The notes beneath the pieces were generated by a model, which saw nothing but the letters and a program-made list of their open reading frames with translations, did no database searches and was not told the DNA's origin. The translations under genes and the position numbers were made by a program. Positions 17,077 to 25,744 of a stretch of 64,000 nt of DNA are shown piece by piece (position 1 is the first letter of the stretch; each line of letters begins with the position of its first letter). The DNA comes from SYOC01 sp964441775 (GTDB lineage Bacteria > Desulfobacterota > Binatia > Bin18): contig CAYTVL010000010.1 in the NCBI GenBank assembly GCA_964441775.1, forward strand, positions 1 to 64,000. Reading direction: 5' to 3'.

Positions 17077-18270
17077 TTAGTGCCTCACCGCCTTCTCCCC
17101 GATCAACACGAGCACGCCGGAGTATTGATGCAACGAATGCTGCGCGTGAATCGGTGCAATCTCACAACCGGTGAAGAAGCCGATCAATGGAATATCCCCC
17201 AAATATTGGCGGATGTACGCCGTGTCTAAATCCGGCAAACCATAGAGTCCACGGCCTCGTCCCAAGCAGTTGAAATAGAGGGCAAACCCCGGCTGCTGTT
17301 CTTGCCATGCAGTCACTTGGGTTTCAAGCGTGGCCTTGAGATCTTCCCGCGAAGCGCCGCCGTCGCGCAGTGTGAACACCATCTTTTGTCCCTGACGAAT
17401 GTCGTCCGCCACGGCGACGATCCCCTGGCGCGGATCAAATCCCACGATGTTGCGGATAACGCATTCCCCACGAGCGATGCGTTGTCGTTCGGGATCAACT
17501 GGAAGTCCGACGAACACAAACGCCGCCGCGCGGCGCAAATCTTCGATGAGTGGCTGGCGCACCACTTCCGCGAACACTTCAAAGGCGGGGCGGCCATCGA
17601 GTTCCAGCAAAAGGTTTTGGTGGGATTTGGTGACAGTGTGCACGGGGCCGAGCGGCTGGCACGCTTGGGCAATCCCGATAGTGTGGTGAAACTGTCCGCT
17701 CAAGAGAACGCCGCACAGCGCATCATTGCTTACCGTATCGCCGCAGAGCTGGAAGGTTTCACCCACCGTGCCGTCTTCGGAAGCGCCGCCACCGACCACG
17801 GGGAGATCCGGGGCGGTTTCCGAAAGGCCCTGGAAAAATGCGGCAGAATGAAAATTGTAAGTGTCGGGGAACACCACCATCAGGTTATTGGCTCCCAAAC
17901 GAGGATGCGCGAAAGCCGCCGCCTCACCGCCGACTTCTTGGCCGCGTCCCCGCAATTGTGGAATGAAAAAACGGGAAGCGGAAAAGGTGTCCGCCTGTAC
18001 GGTCAACACCGCGACGCCAGGCGCGCGCTCGATCTCGCCGTCGGTGGTGAGGACGCCGCCGGCGCTACATCCTACTACATGTGTGGCGTGGGCCGTCTCT
18101 TTGATCGTACGCAACAGTCGATGGTACTGCGGTCCGTGCTCTGTCGTGGCGAAGACGAGCGCGAGATCGGCGCTGGCCATCTGCGCCCGGGTGAGCGCGG
18201 TGGTCGTCGCTTCTACTGCCGCCCGTGCTGTGTCCTTTTCCGTGGAAAGTCCAACTCCGGCATGTAGCAT
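17077..18270 (-). CDS. FIST-domain signalling protein
   Basis: FIST N- and C-domain proteins are putative small-ligand sensors. The N-terminal part has ADLALVFATTEHG and HVVGCSAGGVLT; the C-terminal part has ALYFNCLGRGRGLYG, IPLIGFFTGCEIAP and ends with LHQYSGVLVLIG, all characteristic. About 397 residues from ATG 18270, chosen because GTGAGGT precedes it; the frame continues to 18318. It is flanked by a lipoprotein gene and an uncharacterised conserved gene, with no signalling partner beside it. Confidence 0.85.
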   Translation of the reverse strand: MLHAGVGLSTEKDTARAAVEATTTALTRAQMASADLALVFATTEHGPQYHRLLRTIKETAHATHVVGCSAGGVLTTDGEIERAPGVAVLTVQADTFSASRFFIPQLRGRGQEVGGEAAAFAHPRLGANNLMVVFPDTYNFHSAAFFQGLSETAPDLPVVGGGASEDGTVGETFQLCGDTVSNDALCGVLLSGQFHHTIGIAQACQPLGPVHTVTKSHQNLLLELDGRPAFEVFAEVVRQPLIEDLRRAAAFVFVGLPVDPERQRIARGECVIRNIVGFDPRQGIVAVADDIRQGQKMVFTLRDGGASREDLKATLETQVTAWQEQQPGFALYFNCLGRGRGLYGLPDLDTAYIRQYLGDIPLIGFFTGCEIAPIHAQHSLHQYSGVLVLIGEKAVRH

Positions 18271-18373
18271 GGTGTGTACCTCACTTATAAGATTCTGCGC
18301 TCCGCTACTCAGAAACAAAAGACCCGACCGACCCTACCCCCCGGATTCCAGCTTTCACCGATAATAACGAAAA

Positions 18374-18413
18374 TGACAAGCCCGTCACTCCGGGTCTCGC
18401 GGGAATGACGAAG
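18374..18413. repeat. Short GGAATGACG-type intergenic repeat
   Basis: A GTCACTCCGGG / CGGGAATGAC inverted arrangement resembles the longer palindromic repeat at 25507-25591 and lies in the gap before the FIST gene. Confidence 0.45.
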
Positions 18414-18415
18414 GC

Positions 18416-19111
18416 CTACTTAGCCCCGCTGTCCGGTTTCTTCAGCCCCAGGCGTTCGTAGTATTTGGCCGGTACTTTCGTCTTGTCTTTGTAGATAATG
18501 AACGAGCAATGCTCTTTCCCCAGCACCGCCGCCGGTTCGACCACGACAAACGGCGCGCCATTCTTTTCGATGTCCGCCAGTTCCATCGGCGGCTCATGCG
18601 CGCAGTACACCGGGAAGTTGGCGCGGTTGTAGGTCATCCGTTGCGGCTTCTCGACGGTCAGGAAAGCGTTAGGGCCTTCGTATTTTCCTTCCAGCACTAA
18701 CCTGCCGCCACTGCCGCACGGGTGCATTTGGATGACGACTTTCTCTTCATCTTCTACAATGTTCATTGGTTGCAGATGCCCACGCAGCCCGGCGGCGAAC
18801 ATCTTAATGCGCTGCGCCAACGTCGGTGAGCCTTGCGCCATTTTTTCCAGATTGGGCAGCCACCAAGCTTTAACGCCTTCAGTCATGATTTCATCCAAGG
18901 CCTGGTCGCCAAACCGTTTGCCGATTTCGCTCAACATCGCCGTCGTCCAGTTGCGATATAGATCGTGCATGCTGAGGAACTCATTGTACATGCGTTTAGC
19001 GAGTTGTTTGGCTTTTTCACTATCACCGGCCTCAATGGCTTCAGTCAAGCGATCAACCGAGCGTTTTCCCATCTCTTGTAATTCCGCTTCAGAAAACAGC
19101 CGATCTTGCAT
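18416..19111 (-). CDS. Conserved protein of unknown function
   Basis: A ~231-residue soluble protein I cannot place in a named family. From ATG 19111 (preceded by AAAGGAGGT) it has a helical N-terminal half (LTEAIEAGDSEKAKQLAKR) and a C-terminal half with conserved-looking Cys/His motifs HPCGSGGRL, NFPVYCAHEPPMEL and GKEHCSFIIYKD. The motifs suggest metal binding or a redox or hydrolytic site. It is divergent from the aminotransferase-Mur fusion, with only a short shared promoter region. Confidence 0.6.
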   Translation of the reverse strand: MQDRLFSEAELQEMGKRSVDRLTEAIEAGDSEKAKQLAKRMYNEFLSMHDLYRNWTTAMLSEIGKRFGDQALDEIMTEGVKAWWLPNLEKMAQGSPTLAQRIKMFAAGLRGHLQPMNIVEDEEKVVIQMHPCGSGGRLVLEGKYEGPNAFLTVEKPQRMTYNRANFPVYCAHEPPMELADIEKNGAPFVVVEPAAVLGKEHCSFIIYKDKTKVPAKYYERLGLKKPDSGAK

Positions 19112-19200
19112 AGCGCGACCTCCTTTGCGTGGACCTGTGCGGGGTATATCCCACTCGCCTCGCCATTGCAAAGGTGGCGCACTCCGGCTGTAATATCGGC

Positions 19201-21249
19201 ATGCTTCATGCCACTGTTCCGTCCGAAGGATGGCGGTTTCCTCGCACTGGGCAGATGAAACTGTCGCCCATTAAAGAAATGGAACTCGCCGCGAGTCGCG
19301 TGCCTGGGGTCGTGTCGCTCGCTCAAGGCATTCCCAGTTTTGATACGCCGGAACCGATCAAAGCCTTCGTCCAACAAAAAATTGCCGAAGGCGCCTGCGC
19401 CAAGTATTCGCTCTCTCCCGGGCTGCCCCAACTGCGTGAATTGATAGCCGAATCGCTTTTGCGCGAAGGGATGCACTACGACCCCGACGGTGAAATCATC
19501 GTCACGTGTGGATCGATTGAAGGGATTGCCTCGTCGCTATTAACGTTGACGCAGCCCGGCGACGAAGTGATTCTGCCATCTCCAAGTTATGCGTCCTACC
19601 AAGAAGTCGTGCGCATGGCGGGCTGCACGCCGCGTTTCGCCCCGTTGCGCGAAGAGCAGAATTTCGCCTTCGACCTCGATGCGTTTACCCGTTGTCTCTC
19701 ACCCCGCACCAGCGCCATCCTCTATTGCAACCCCAACAATCCCACCGGCACGGTTTTCTCACAAGAAGAGACCCGAGCGCTGGTCGAACTCGCCGCGCGG
19801 CACGGGTTGTTTCTGATCATAGACGAGGCGTACAAAGATTTCGTCTTTACCAAAGAGCCTTATTTTAGTCCCGCGCAACTGCACGAGTATCGCGCTCATG
19901 TCGTGCGGGTGTTCACGTTCTCCAAGGCCTATGGCATGACCGGCTGGCGTGTGGGGTATGTCCATTCCGATGCGCGCAACATTCGCGAAATTCTCAAGGT
20001 GCACGATGCACTGGTGACGTGCGCCCCGGTCGTTTCCCAGTACGGCGCGATTGCCGCTCTGGAGTGCGGCGAGGCCCACATCGCTGCGTTTCGTCACGCC
20101 TTCAAAGAACGGCGCGACCGCACGCTCCAGCATCTCGACGCTTTGTCGCATATTTTTGATTATCAACGACCCGAGGGCGCCTATTTTGTGTTTCCCCGAG
20201 TCAAAGACATTGTGCCCCGTGCGCGCGATTCTCGCCGCCTTGCGCTCCATATTCTTGAGCAGGCCAAGGTCGCTGTGGTGCCGGGCGTCGCCTTTGGTCC
20301 CAGCGGTGAGGCCCATCTGCGCATTAATTTCGGTCGAGAGCTCGCCGATATCGATACGGCCTTTGAGCGTTTACAGAGTTATTTTCACCAGCAGTTACCG
20401 CTTAGCGGGCGAAAAATACAGCCGCCCGTAGCCGCTCCGGCGCGGACCGACGTCGTGGAACTCCCGCAACCATTGCCAAAAGAATGGGGGCAGCGCACTC
20501 GTCGGCGTGTGGCGACGTGGTATTTACAACGCTGCGCGCGTCTCTTTTTACGAAGAAAACAACCCTTGATCATTGCGATTGCTGGGAACCGCGGCAAAAC
20601 TGTGGTGAAACGATTGTTTGGTGAGTTGTTGAGCAGGCGCTATCGCGTGCGCACCAACCCCCGCTCTTACAACACAGAAATTGGCCTCCCGCTCGCCGTA
20701 CTGAATACCGAACTGGATACAAAGCGACCGTGGCGAGCTCTCTGGACGTTGCTGCGCGCGGGGTGGACTGCCTGCACGTCGCGTGAAGAAATTGATGTGT
20801 TGGTCTTGGAACTCGGGGTACGCGAGCGCGGCGATGTGCGGCAGCTCTTACGGACGTTGCAGCCGGATATTGCCGTGTTAACAGCGTTGACTCCTAGTTA
20901 CGGCAATGACATCGAAGGCATTCGCATTCAGCAAGAGGAGATGCGTACGTTATGCCAAAACGCCAGGGCGCACTGCCACTTCTTGGTAGAAGAGAGCGAT
21001 CTCTTACTCAGTGAAGCTGTCCATGAACTGGCGATTCCTTTTGTATCTTTGGGGCTCGCGCATTGGTCGGACAACGGTCACGGGCTCAGGTTGCTGAGTG
21101 ATAAGCAGGAATATCCGGTAACGCGTGAACTCATCGGCGAGAGCGAACGCGTGGCCATACAAGCGGCTGTGCTGCTTGCCGAACGGTGGACCTCGTTGAC
21201 TGAAGAGGACATTCGGCTGTTCTTGGCGGGAGAAGAATCTTGCTACTAG
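19201..21249 (+). CDS. Aminotransferase fused to Mur-ligase-like domain
   Basis: Two enzymes in one ~682-residue chain. Residues ~20-400 are a class I/II PLP aminotransferase: CNPNNPTGTVFS, IIDEAYKDFVF, Schiff-base Lys in TFSKAYGMTGWRVGY and RINFG. Residues ~420-682 resemble the ATP-binding core of MurF-type ligases: P-loop IAIAGNRGKTVVKRL, SYNTEIGLPLAVL and VLVLELGVRERGDVRQL. The chain ends soon after, so the C-terminal Mur domain is missing or very short. The start is uncertain: ATG 19201, ATG 19255 or GTG 19129 are all in frame. A threonine dehydratase gene follows 41 bases later. A role joining amino-acid supply to amide-bond formation is inference. Confidence 0.78.
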   Translation: MLHATVPSEGWRFPRTGQMKLSPIKEMELAASRVPGVVSLAQGIPSFDTPEPIKAFVQQKIAEGACAKYSLSPGLPQLRELIAESLLREGMHYDPDGEIIVTCGSIEGIASSLLTLTQPGDEVILPSPSYASYQEVVRMAGCTPRFAPLREEQNFAFDLDAFTRCLSPRTSAILYCNPNNPTGTVFSQEETRALVELAARHGLFLIIDEAYKDFVFTKEPYFSPAQLHEYRAHVVRVFTFSKAYGMTGWRVGYVHSDARNIREILKVHDALVTCAPVVSQYGAIAALECGEAHIAAFRHAFKERRDRTLQHLDALSHIFDYQRPEGAYFVFPRVKDIVPRARDSRRLALHILEQAKVAVVPGVAFGPSGEAHLRINFGRELADIDTAFERLQSYFHQQLPLSGRKIQPPVAAPARTDVVELPQPLPKEWGQRTRRRVATWYLQRCARLFLRRKQPLIIAIAGNRGKTVVKRLFGELLSRRYRVRTNPRSYNTEIGLPLAVLNTELDTKRPWRALWTLLRAGWTACTSREEIDVLVLELGVRERGDVRQLLRTLQPDIAVLTALTPSYGNDIEGIRIQQEEMRTLCQNARAHCHFLVEESDLLLSEAVHELAIPFVSLGLAHWSDNGHGLRLLSDKQEYPVTRELIGESERVAIQAAVLLAERWTSLTEEDIRLFLAGEESCY

Positions 21250-21290
21250 TGAGGTTAGGAAGCGAAGCCTAGAGAACGCATGAGGACACG

Positions 21291-22250
21291 ATGGAGTATC
21301 CCACTTACGAAGACGTACTGAAAGCACAGGCCGTTGTTAATCGCTATCTACCGCGTACGCCAACGTATCGGTACCCGGGTCTTTCCGCGCTGGCGGGTTG
21401 TGAACTGTACGTGAAGCATGAGAACCATTTACCGATCGGCGCGTTCAAAGTGCGTGGCGGGGTCAATTTCATGGCTTCGCTGTCAGCAGCGGATCGAGCG
21501 CGTGGCGTTATTTCTGCGACGCGCGGAAATCACGGACTCTCGGTTGCGTATGCTGCCGCGCTTTTTCAGGCTAAGGCTGTGCTCGTCGTGCCACGTGGCA
21601 ACAATCCCGAAAAAAACGCCGGCATGAGAGCCTGGGGGGCCGAGGTCGTCGAGTATGGGAGAGATTTTGACGAAGCCAGAGAATATCTCGCAACGCTGGT
21701 GACGGAGCATGGCTATCGCTATTTGCATTCCGCGAATGAGCCGTTCTTAATCGCCGGTGTCGGAACGTATGCCTTGGAGCTGTTTGCCGATGCCCCACCG
21801 TTGGACGCTGTGATTGTGCCTATTGGTTTGGGCTCCGGTATTTGTGGCGCTCTATTGGTGCGAGAACGGGTGAGCCCGAAAACACGTGTGATCGGCGTGC
21901 AAGCCGAGCGCGCTCCAGCCGTCTACCTCTCTTGGAAGGAGCGGCGCACGGTCACTACGGAGAGTGCGGATACGTTTGCCGATGGGCTCGCCACGCGCAT
22001 ACCGGCGGAAATGACGCAAGCGTTGATTAATCAAAAAGTCGACGAGATTGTCACTGTCAGTGAAGAAGAAATTGCGCAAGCGATTCGCTTGCTTCTTTTC
22101 CACACGCATAATCTGGCGGAAGGCGCGGGGGCGGCGTCTCTCGCTGCGGCGCTCAAGTTGCGCGAACAGTTTACGGGACAACGGATAGCGATCATCTTGA
22201 GCGGCGGCAACATTGACGCGGCGACGCTCAAGGGTGTATTGAGCGAATAG
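21291..22250 (+). CDS. Threonine dehydratase-like PLP enzyme
   Basis: A 319-residue fold-type II PLP enzyme that would deaminate threonine or serine. The PLP Lys is in PIGAFKVRGGVNF; SATRGNHGLSVAYAA and the Gly loop VIVPIGLGSGICG are typical, as is LSGGNID near the end. It lacks the regulatory ACT domain, as catabolic and small dehydratases do. It lies between the aminotransferase fusion and cutA on the same strand, 16 bases before cutA, so these three genes probably form an operon. Confidence 0.84.
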   Translation: MEYPTYEDVLKAQAVVNRYLPRTPTYRYPGLSALAGCELYVKHENHLPIGAFKVRGGVNFMASLSAADRARGVISATRGNHGLSVAYAAALFQAKAVLVVPRGNNPEKNAGMRAWGAEVVEYGRDFDEAREYLATLVTEHGYRYLHSANEPFLIAGVGTYALELFADAPPLDAVIVPIGLGSGICGALLVRERVSPKTRVIGVQAERAPAVYLSWKERRTVTTESADTFADGLATRIPAEMTQALINQKVDEIVTVSEEEIAQAIRLLLFHTHNLAEGAGAASLAAALKLREQFTGQRIAIILSGGNIDAATLKGVLSE

Positions 22251-22266
22251 GGGAGCCTGGAACGGT

Positions 22267-22584
22267 ATGACCAACGCCATCGTGATTCTGGTGACGGCGA
22301 GTTCTGAGAATGAAGCGGAAACAATCGCGAAAACCCTGGTCAAAGAGCGGCTGGCGGCATGTGTCAACATCCTCAATCCCATTCGCTCCATCTACCGCTG
22401 GGAGGGGAAGATCGCGGATGATCGCGAGTGGCTACTGGTCATTAAGACGCAAGCAGAACGATTTGCTGCTGTAGAAGAGAAAGTCAAGGCGTTGCATTCG
22501 TACCAAATCCCTGAAGTGATTGCGCTGCCGATTCTCCACGGTTCGGAGTCCTATTTGCATTGGTTGACGAAAGAGAGTAGTTAG
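22267..22584 (+). CDS. cutA: CutA divalent-cation tolerance protein
   Basis: A 105-residue trimeric CutA1 protein. The conserved stretches are AIVILVTASSENEAETIA, LAACVNILNP, SIYRWEGKI, EEWLLVIKT-like DREWLLVIKT and HSYQIPEVIALPI. The length is standard. CutA is linked to copper tolerance in E. coli, although its exact role is unsettled. It is last in the probable operon with the threonine dehydratase. Confidence 0.93.
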   Translation: MTNAIVILVTASSENEAETIAKTLVKERLAACVNILNPIRSIYRWEGKIADDREWLLVIKTQAERFAAVEEKVKALHSYQIPEVIALPILHGSESYLHWLTKESS

Positions 22585-22624
22585 AATACACAACTTCCCA
22601 GGAAGGGAAAAAGGAGGAGAGAAG

Positions 22625-23116
22625 ATGAACAAACGTGTATTGGCCTACAGCGCTCTTGGCGCTGCGTTACTGCTCTGGAACGTTGGTTCTGTCTCGGCGG
22701 CGGACCCGAAGGCGGAGATTACCGCTCTCGAAAACAAACTGATCGCGGCGACCACCGCTGACCAAGCGATGACCTTTCAGGATGAGAAGGAGATCGTCCT
22801 CTACGACTACCTGATTCCGCTTCAGTACGTAGGCGGAAAAGCCGTGCGTGAGGATTTTGAGAAGTTCTTCTCCGGCGCGAAGGATATCAAGGGTAAATTT
22901 GTTTCCTTGCGTGTTGTTGCAGACGGGAAGCTCGGGGTTGCCAACAGTATTCAGCATTTCACCTGGACCGATAAGGACGGCAAACCTGGCGAAGGCACAT
23001 TCCGCATCACTGATGCGTGGCATAAGACCAAAGACGGGTGGAAGATTTTCCACACGCATGTGTCTTTCCCGTTCAATCCCGGGACCGGCAAGATTGAGAT
23101 GAATTTGAAGGAGTAA
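22625..23116 (+). CDS. Exported SnoaL/NTF2-like protein
   Basis: A 163-residue protein with a signal peptide (AYSALGAALLLWNVGSVSAA) and an NTF2/SnoaL-type domain: QDEKEIVLYDYLIP, GGKAVREDFEKFF, HFTWTDKDGKPGEGTFRIT and GWKIFHTHVSFP. Proteins of this fold can be enzymes or ligand binders; which applies cannot be told. GGAGGAGAGAAG before ATG 22625 is a strong ribosome site. It appears to be a single gene. Confidence 0.75.
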   Translation: MNKRVLAYSALGAALLLWNVGSVSAADPKAEITALENKLIAATTADQAMTFQDEKEIVLYDYLIPLQYVGGKAVREDFEKFFSGAKDIKGKFVSLRVVADGKLGVANSIQHFTWTDKDGKPGEGTFRITDAWHKTKDGWKIFHTHVSFPFNPGTGKIEMNLKE

Positions 23117-23200
23117 AAGGCAGGTTTGAGAACAACAACGACTCGTACGCGCGCATCAAGGGCGCTGTCAGAAAACGTATTGATGTTCGTTCTCGGACCT

Positions 23201-23289
23201 AAAATCCTCCCTCTCCCTCCTTTATCAAAGGAGGGGACCCAACGCCCCCTTTGCCAAAGGGGGCCGCGCAGAGCGCGGGGGGATTTTTC
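23201..23289. repeat. CCCCCTTTGCCAAAGGGGG palindromic repeat
   Basis: An 89-base block of nested inverted repeats between AAAATCC and GGATTTTT, with the core CCCCCTTTGCCAAAGGGGG at about 23245-23263. The same family recurs inside the mini-element at 63687-63743; a shorter inverted pair lies inside uvrA near 39085-39112. Confidence 0.75.
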
Positions 23290-23340
23290 TTACAGTGTTA
23301 CTTCATCGCCGGGTGGAATCCTCTTCAATCCTAGACCACA

Positions 23341-24639
23341 TCACCCTTCTTCCGTCGCCAACTCAAATAATTCTGCATTCGGCAACACACCGCCGAGGTT
23401 GGCTTTCATTGCATCCAGTGCGGTGCGCAGATGCCGGAAGACCACCTGCCCATGTAATGCCGTTAGCGCCGGTGCGTTTTCCTCTAGGAAACGGGTGAGC
23501 ACAGTGTGGGATACGAGTTCGAGTCCGTTGAGATCCAGCACGACCTTCTTGTGCCCTGCCCGGATCGCTTCGTGAATCCGTTGCAACACTTCCTTGGCTC
23601 CGCTGGCGTCCAACACGCCTTCCAAGCGTAACGTCAGCGCGTGCACATGCGCATCGCGTACGGCGCGCACGCGCAGCCATGCCCCCTGAAGATGACGTTT
23701 GGTTTCGCCCACCGCATCTTTCAAGGGAGAAATGAAAGAACCTTGTTCTCGCACAGGAATGGGTTGTGCGAGTTGACGGAGCAGTCGCATCGCTTCGGTG
23801 TAGACTCCCTGTGGTGCATGGAGAAAGAGGCGACGTTGCTGGTAGTTCGTCAACAGATGCTGGAAGACGTATGGGCTCCACGAGAAGACGCGCCGCCAAA
23901 TAGCGCCGCCTGTATACACGTGTTGCCGCGTCCAATGGAGGCCGTTTTCTAACGCTTCCGGCGTCATGAGTTTTGGTTGGAAGACGACATGAGCGCCGTC
24001 ATATTGAGTAAAATCTTTGTGACGCAACCGACCAGCCTGATCGAGAGTGGTGAAGAGCGGGCTCTCAGGCTGCGGGGTCACAATGGAGAAGAGGGGCAAG
24101 CCAATGCGCGCGTCAACACAAAAACGCGCCACGCGCTCGAACACGCTTTCGTCATCGGTGTCATAACCAAAGACAAAATGAACAATGGTGAAAAGGCCGT
24201 GGTCCGCCAGATGCTGGAAGGCCTGTGTCATCCGCGCCAGCGCTTCCGGCGAGGTGGTGCTGTCCGGCGTGAGATACCCTGTGCAAATCTGCTCACCATC
24301 AAAGAGCAACCCGCGACAGTGGCTCTGCTGCGCCAGCTCAAGCAAATCCGCTCTTTCCGTAAAACGGAGGCTGGCTCGGGCTATCCAGTTGCATTTCATC
24401 AACGTGAGTCGTCGCAACAGATCCGCCGTATACATGGGAGAGTCGCCCAAGTCTTCTCCTTGAAAAACGACCCAAGCCGATGAAGGGAGTGGCTGCACAT
24501 CTTCCCTCAAGAGATCCACTGGAAACCGACGTTCACCTGCCGGGGTGCGTAACGAAACGATAGGCAATGACTTCCCGGCAGGAAGCAGAGAAATGAGATC
24601 GTTGTGGACGTGCTCACCGTCTTTGAGCCCAGCGGTCAT
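23341..24639 (-). CDS. Radical-SAM-like barrel lacking the cluster motif, fused to STAS
   Basis: A 432-residue protein. Residues ~50-310 follow the pattern of the C-terminal two thirds of a B12-type radical SAM enzyme (FQGEDLGDSP, LLRRLTLMKCNWIARASLRF, CRGLLFDGEQI, HFVFGYDTDDESVFERVARF). The CxxxCxxC that would hold the iron-sulfur cluster is absent. Residues ~335-425 are a STAS domain (HALTLRLEGVLDASGAKEV, KKVVLDLNGLELVSHTVLT). The ATG at 24639 has GGAGAGGAGG upstream, so the missing N-terminus is not an annotation artefact unless the gene is split. Function is unknown; a binding or regulatory role is more likely than radical chemistry. Confidence 0.68.
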   Translation of the reverse strand: MTAGLKDGEHVHNDLISLLPAGKSLPIVSLRTPAGERRFPVDLLREDVQPLPSSAWVVFQGEDLGDSPMYTADLLRRLTLMKCNWIARASLRFTERADLLELAQQSHCRGLLFDGEQICTGYLTPDSTTSPEALARMTQAFQHLADHGLFTIVHFVFGYDTDDESVFERVARFCVDARIGLPLFSIVTPQPESPLFTTLDQAGRLRHKDFTQYDGAHVVFQPKLMTPEALENGLHWTRQHVYTGGAIWRRVFSWSPYVFQHLLTNYQQRRLFLHAPQGVYTEAMRLLRQLAQPIPVREQGSFISPLKDAVGETKRHLQGAWLRVRAVRDAHVHALTLRLEGVLDASGAKEVLQRIHEAIRAGHKKVVLDLNGLELVSHTVLTRFLEENAPALTALHGQVVFRHLRTALDAMKANLGGVLPNAELFELATEEG

Positions 24640-24723
24640 GTATGTGCCTCCTCTCCCTTGAGCATCAGAGAAATAATGTTAGCATCTTTACGAGAACAAC
24701 GTCGAGAGCCAAGTCCTGTCAAT

Positions 24724-25437
24724 TCAGCCCTCCGCCCATCGATCATCTTCCTCAACTATAATCACGCGCATTCCTATACGAGCCGCGTCCTCAGCACGCG
24801 ACAGCGCCTCTTCTCGACGAGAGAACGGTCCCAGCCGCACGAGATAGTAACGCTTGAGGCCGGTATTCATGGGGCTGATGTAGACATCGGGGTAACGCGT
24901 CGCCATGCGGGCCTTGAGCGCGGAGGCCTGTTCGGCGTCCGCATACGAGCCCAATTGCACGGCGTAGGCGGCGGCGATCACCGTCGCCACGGGACGAAGC
25001 ACTTCGATGCGGACGGGGGCCACGCCAGGTTCGTAGACGCCGATACTGCGGGCGGCGGCATACGACAAATCAATGGCCCGCCCTCCAACAAAAGGTCCAC
25101 GGTCGTTCACTCGCACCTCTATCGCTTGCTTGGTATTCATATTTGTCACCATGACCCGCGTGCCGAGAGGAAGAGTAGGGTGAGCGGCAGTGAGATCATG
25201 CTGATTGTAGATTTCTCCGTTCGCTGTCCGTTTGCCATGAAAGCCGGGACCATACCACGATGCGAGCCCCATCTGAATTGTCCCGGGCGTCACGGATGGA
25301 AGAGCGGGTGTTGTCCGCCCCGGCCTGGCTGGGGGCGCTTGCTCCACATAGCTACAACCGCCAGCAAAGAACGCGAGGAAGAGGGGAAGACTCCACCAGG
25401 GAATGCGGTGTAACCACCAATCCACAACAACCACCAT
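24724..25437 (-). CDS. rlpA: RlpA septal lytic transglycosylase lipoprotein
   Basis: From ATG 25437 this ~237-residue lipoprotein has the lipobox LAFFAGGCSY, an RlpA double-psi barrel (GLASWYGPGFHGKRTANGE, LPLGTRVMVTN, VRVNDRGPFVGGRAIDLS) with the catalytic Asp in NDRGPF, and a C-terminal SPOR domain (YAVQLGSYADAEQASAL, YYLVRLGPFS). It would cleave glycan strands lacking stem peptides at the division septum. An in-frame ATG at 25503 adds 22 residues, but the shorter start gives a normal signal peptide. A TATAAT box lies nine bases upstream of it. Confidence 0.88.
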   Translation of the reverse strand: MVVVVDWWLHRIPWWSLPLFLAFFAGGCSYVEQAPPARPGRTTPALPSVTPGTIQMGLASWYGPGFHGKRTANGEIYNQHDLTAAHPTLPLGTRVMVTNMNTKQAIEVRVNDRGPFVGGRAIDLSYAAARSIGVYEPGVAPVRIEVLRPVATVIAAAYAVQLGSYADAEQASALKARMATRYPDVYISPMNTGLKRYYLVRLGPFSRREEALSRAEDAARIGMRVIIVEEDDRWAEG

Positions 25438-25446
25438 AACCGAAAA

Positions 25447-25452
25447 ATTATA
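25447..25452 (-). promoter_or_regulatory. -10 box next to rlpA start
   Basis: TATAAT on the minus strand, nine bases before ATG 25437 with no Shine-Dalgarno between. The transcript would have almost no leader. Confidence 0.4.
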
Positions 25453-25506
25453 ATAAGGGAGAAGGTGGACAGCAATGTGAGGGAGCGAAAGTGTGCATAA
25501 CAAAAT

Positions 25507-25591
25507 CCTGGATTCCGGGTCGCGGCCTACGGCCTTGCCCGGAATGACGAGCGAGGCCGAGCCGTCATTCCGGCGAAAGCCGGAATCCAGG
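25507..25591. repeat. 85-bp palindromic GGATTCCGG repeat
   Basis: The block opens with CCTGGATTCCGG and closes with CCGGAATCCAGG. Inside, CCCGGAATGACG faces CGTCATTCCGG. It could fold into a long cruciform and lies between divergent rlpA and the flavin monooxygenase gene. Confidence 0.75.
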
Positions 25592-25744
25592 GAGAGCTGA
25601 AAATACTTTTGCCAAGAAATTGTTATACACCCGCGAGGAGAAGCTGCGCCGATTTTTCTTGATGCTCTTTACTTCTCCGTGTGCGCCAGGGTATGTCTGC
25701 ACAAAAGGTCGCTAGGAAGCCTTTTGTGAAAAGGGGAGTCCAAC

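Noticed and set aside
17302..18267. 321-residue open frame opposite the FIST gene
   Set aside because: It is the antisense of a gene with clear FIST motifs and shows no motif of its own; high GC favours long antisense frames.
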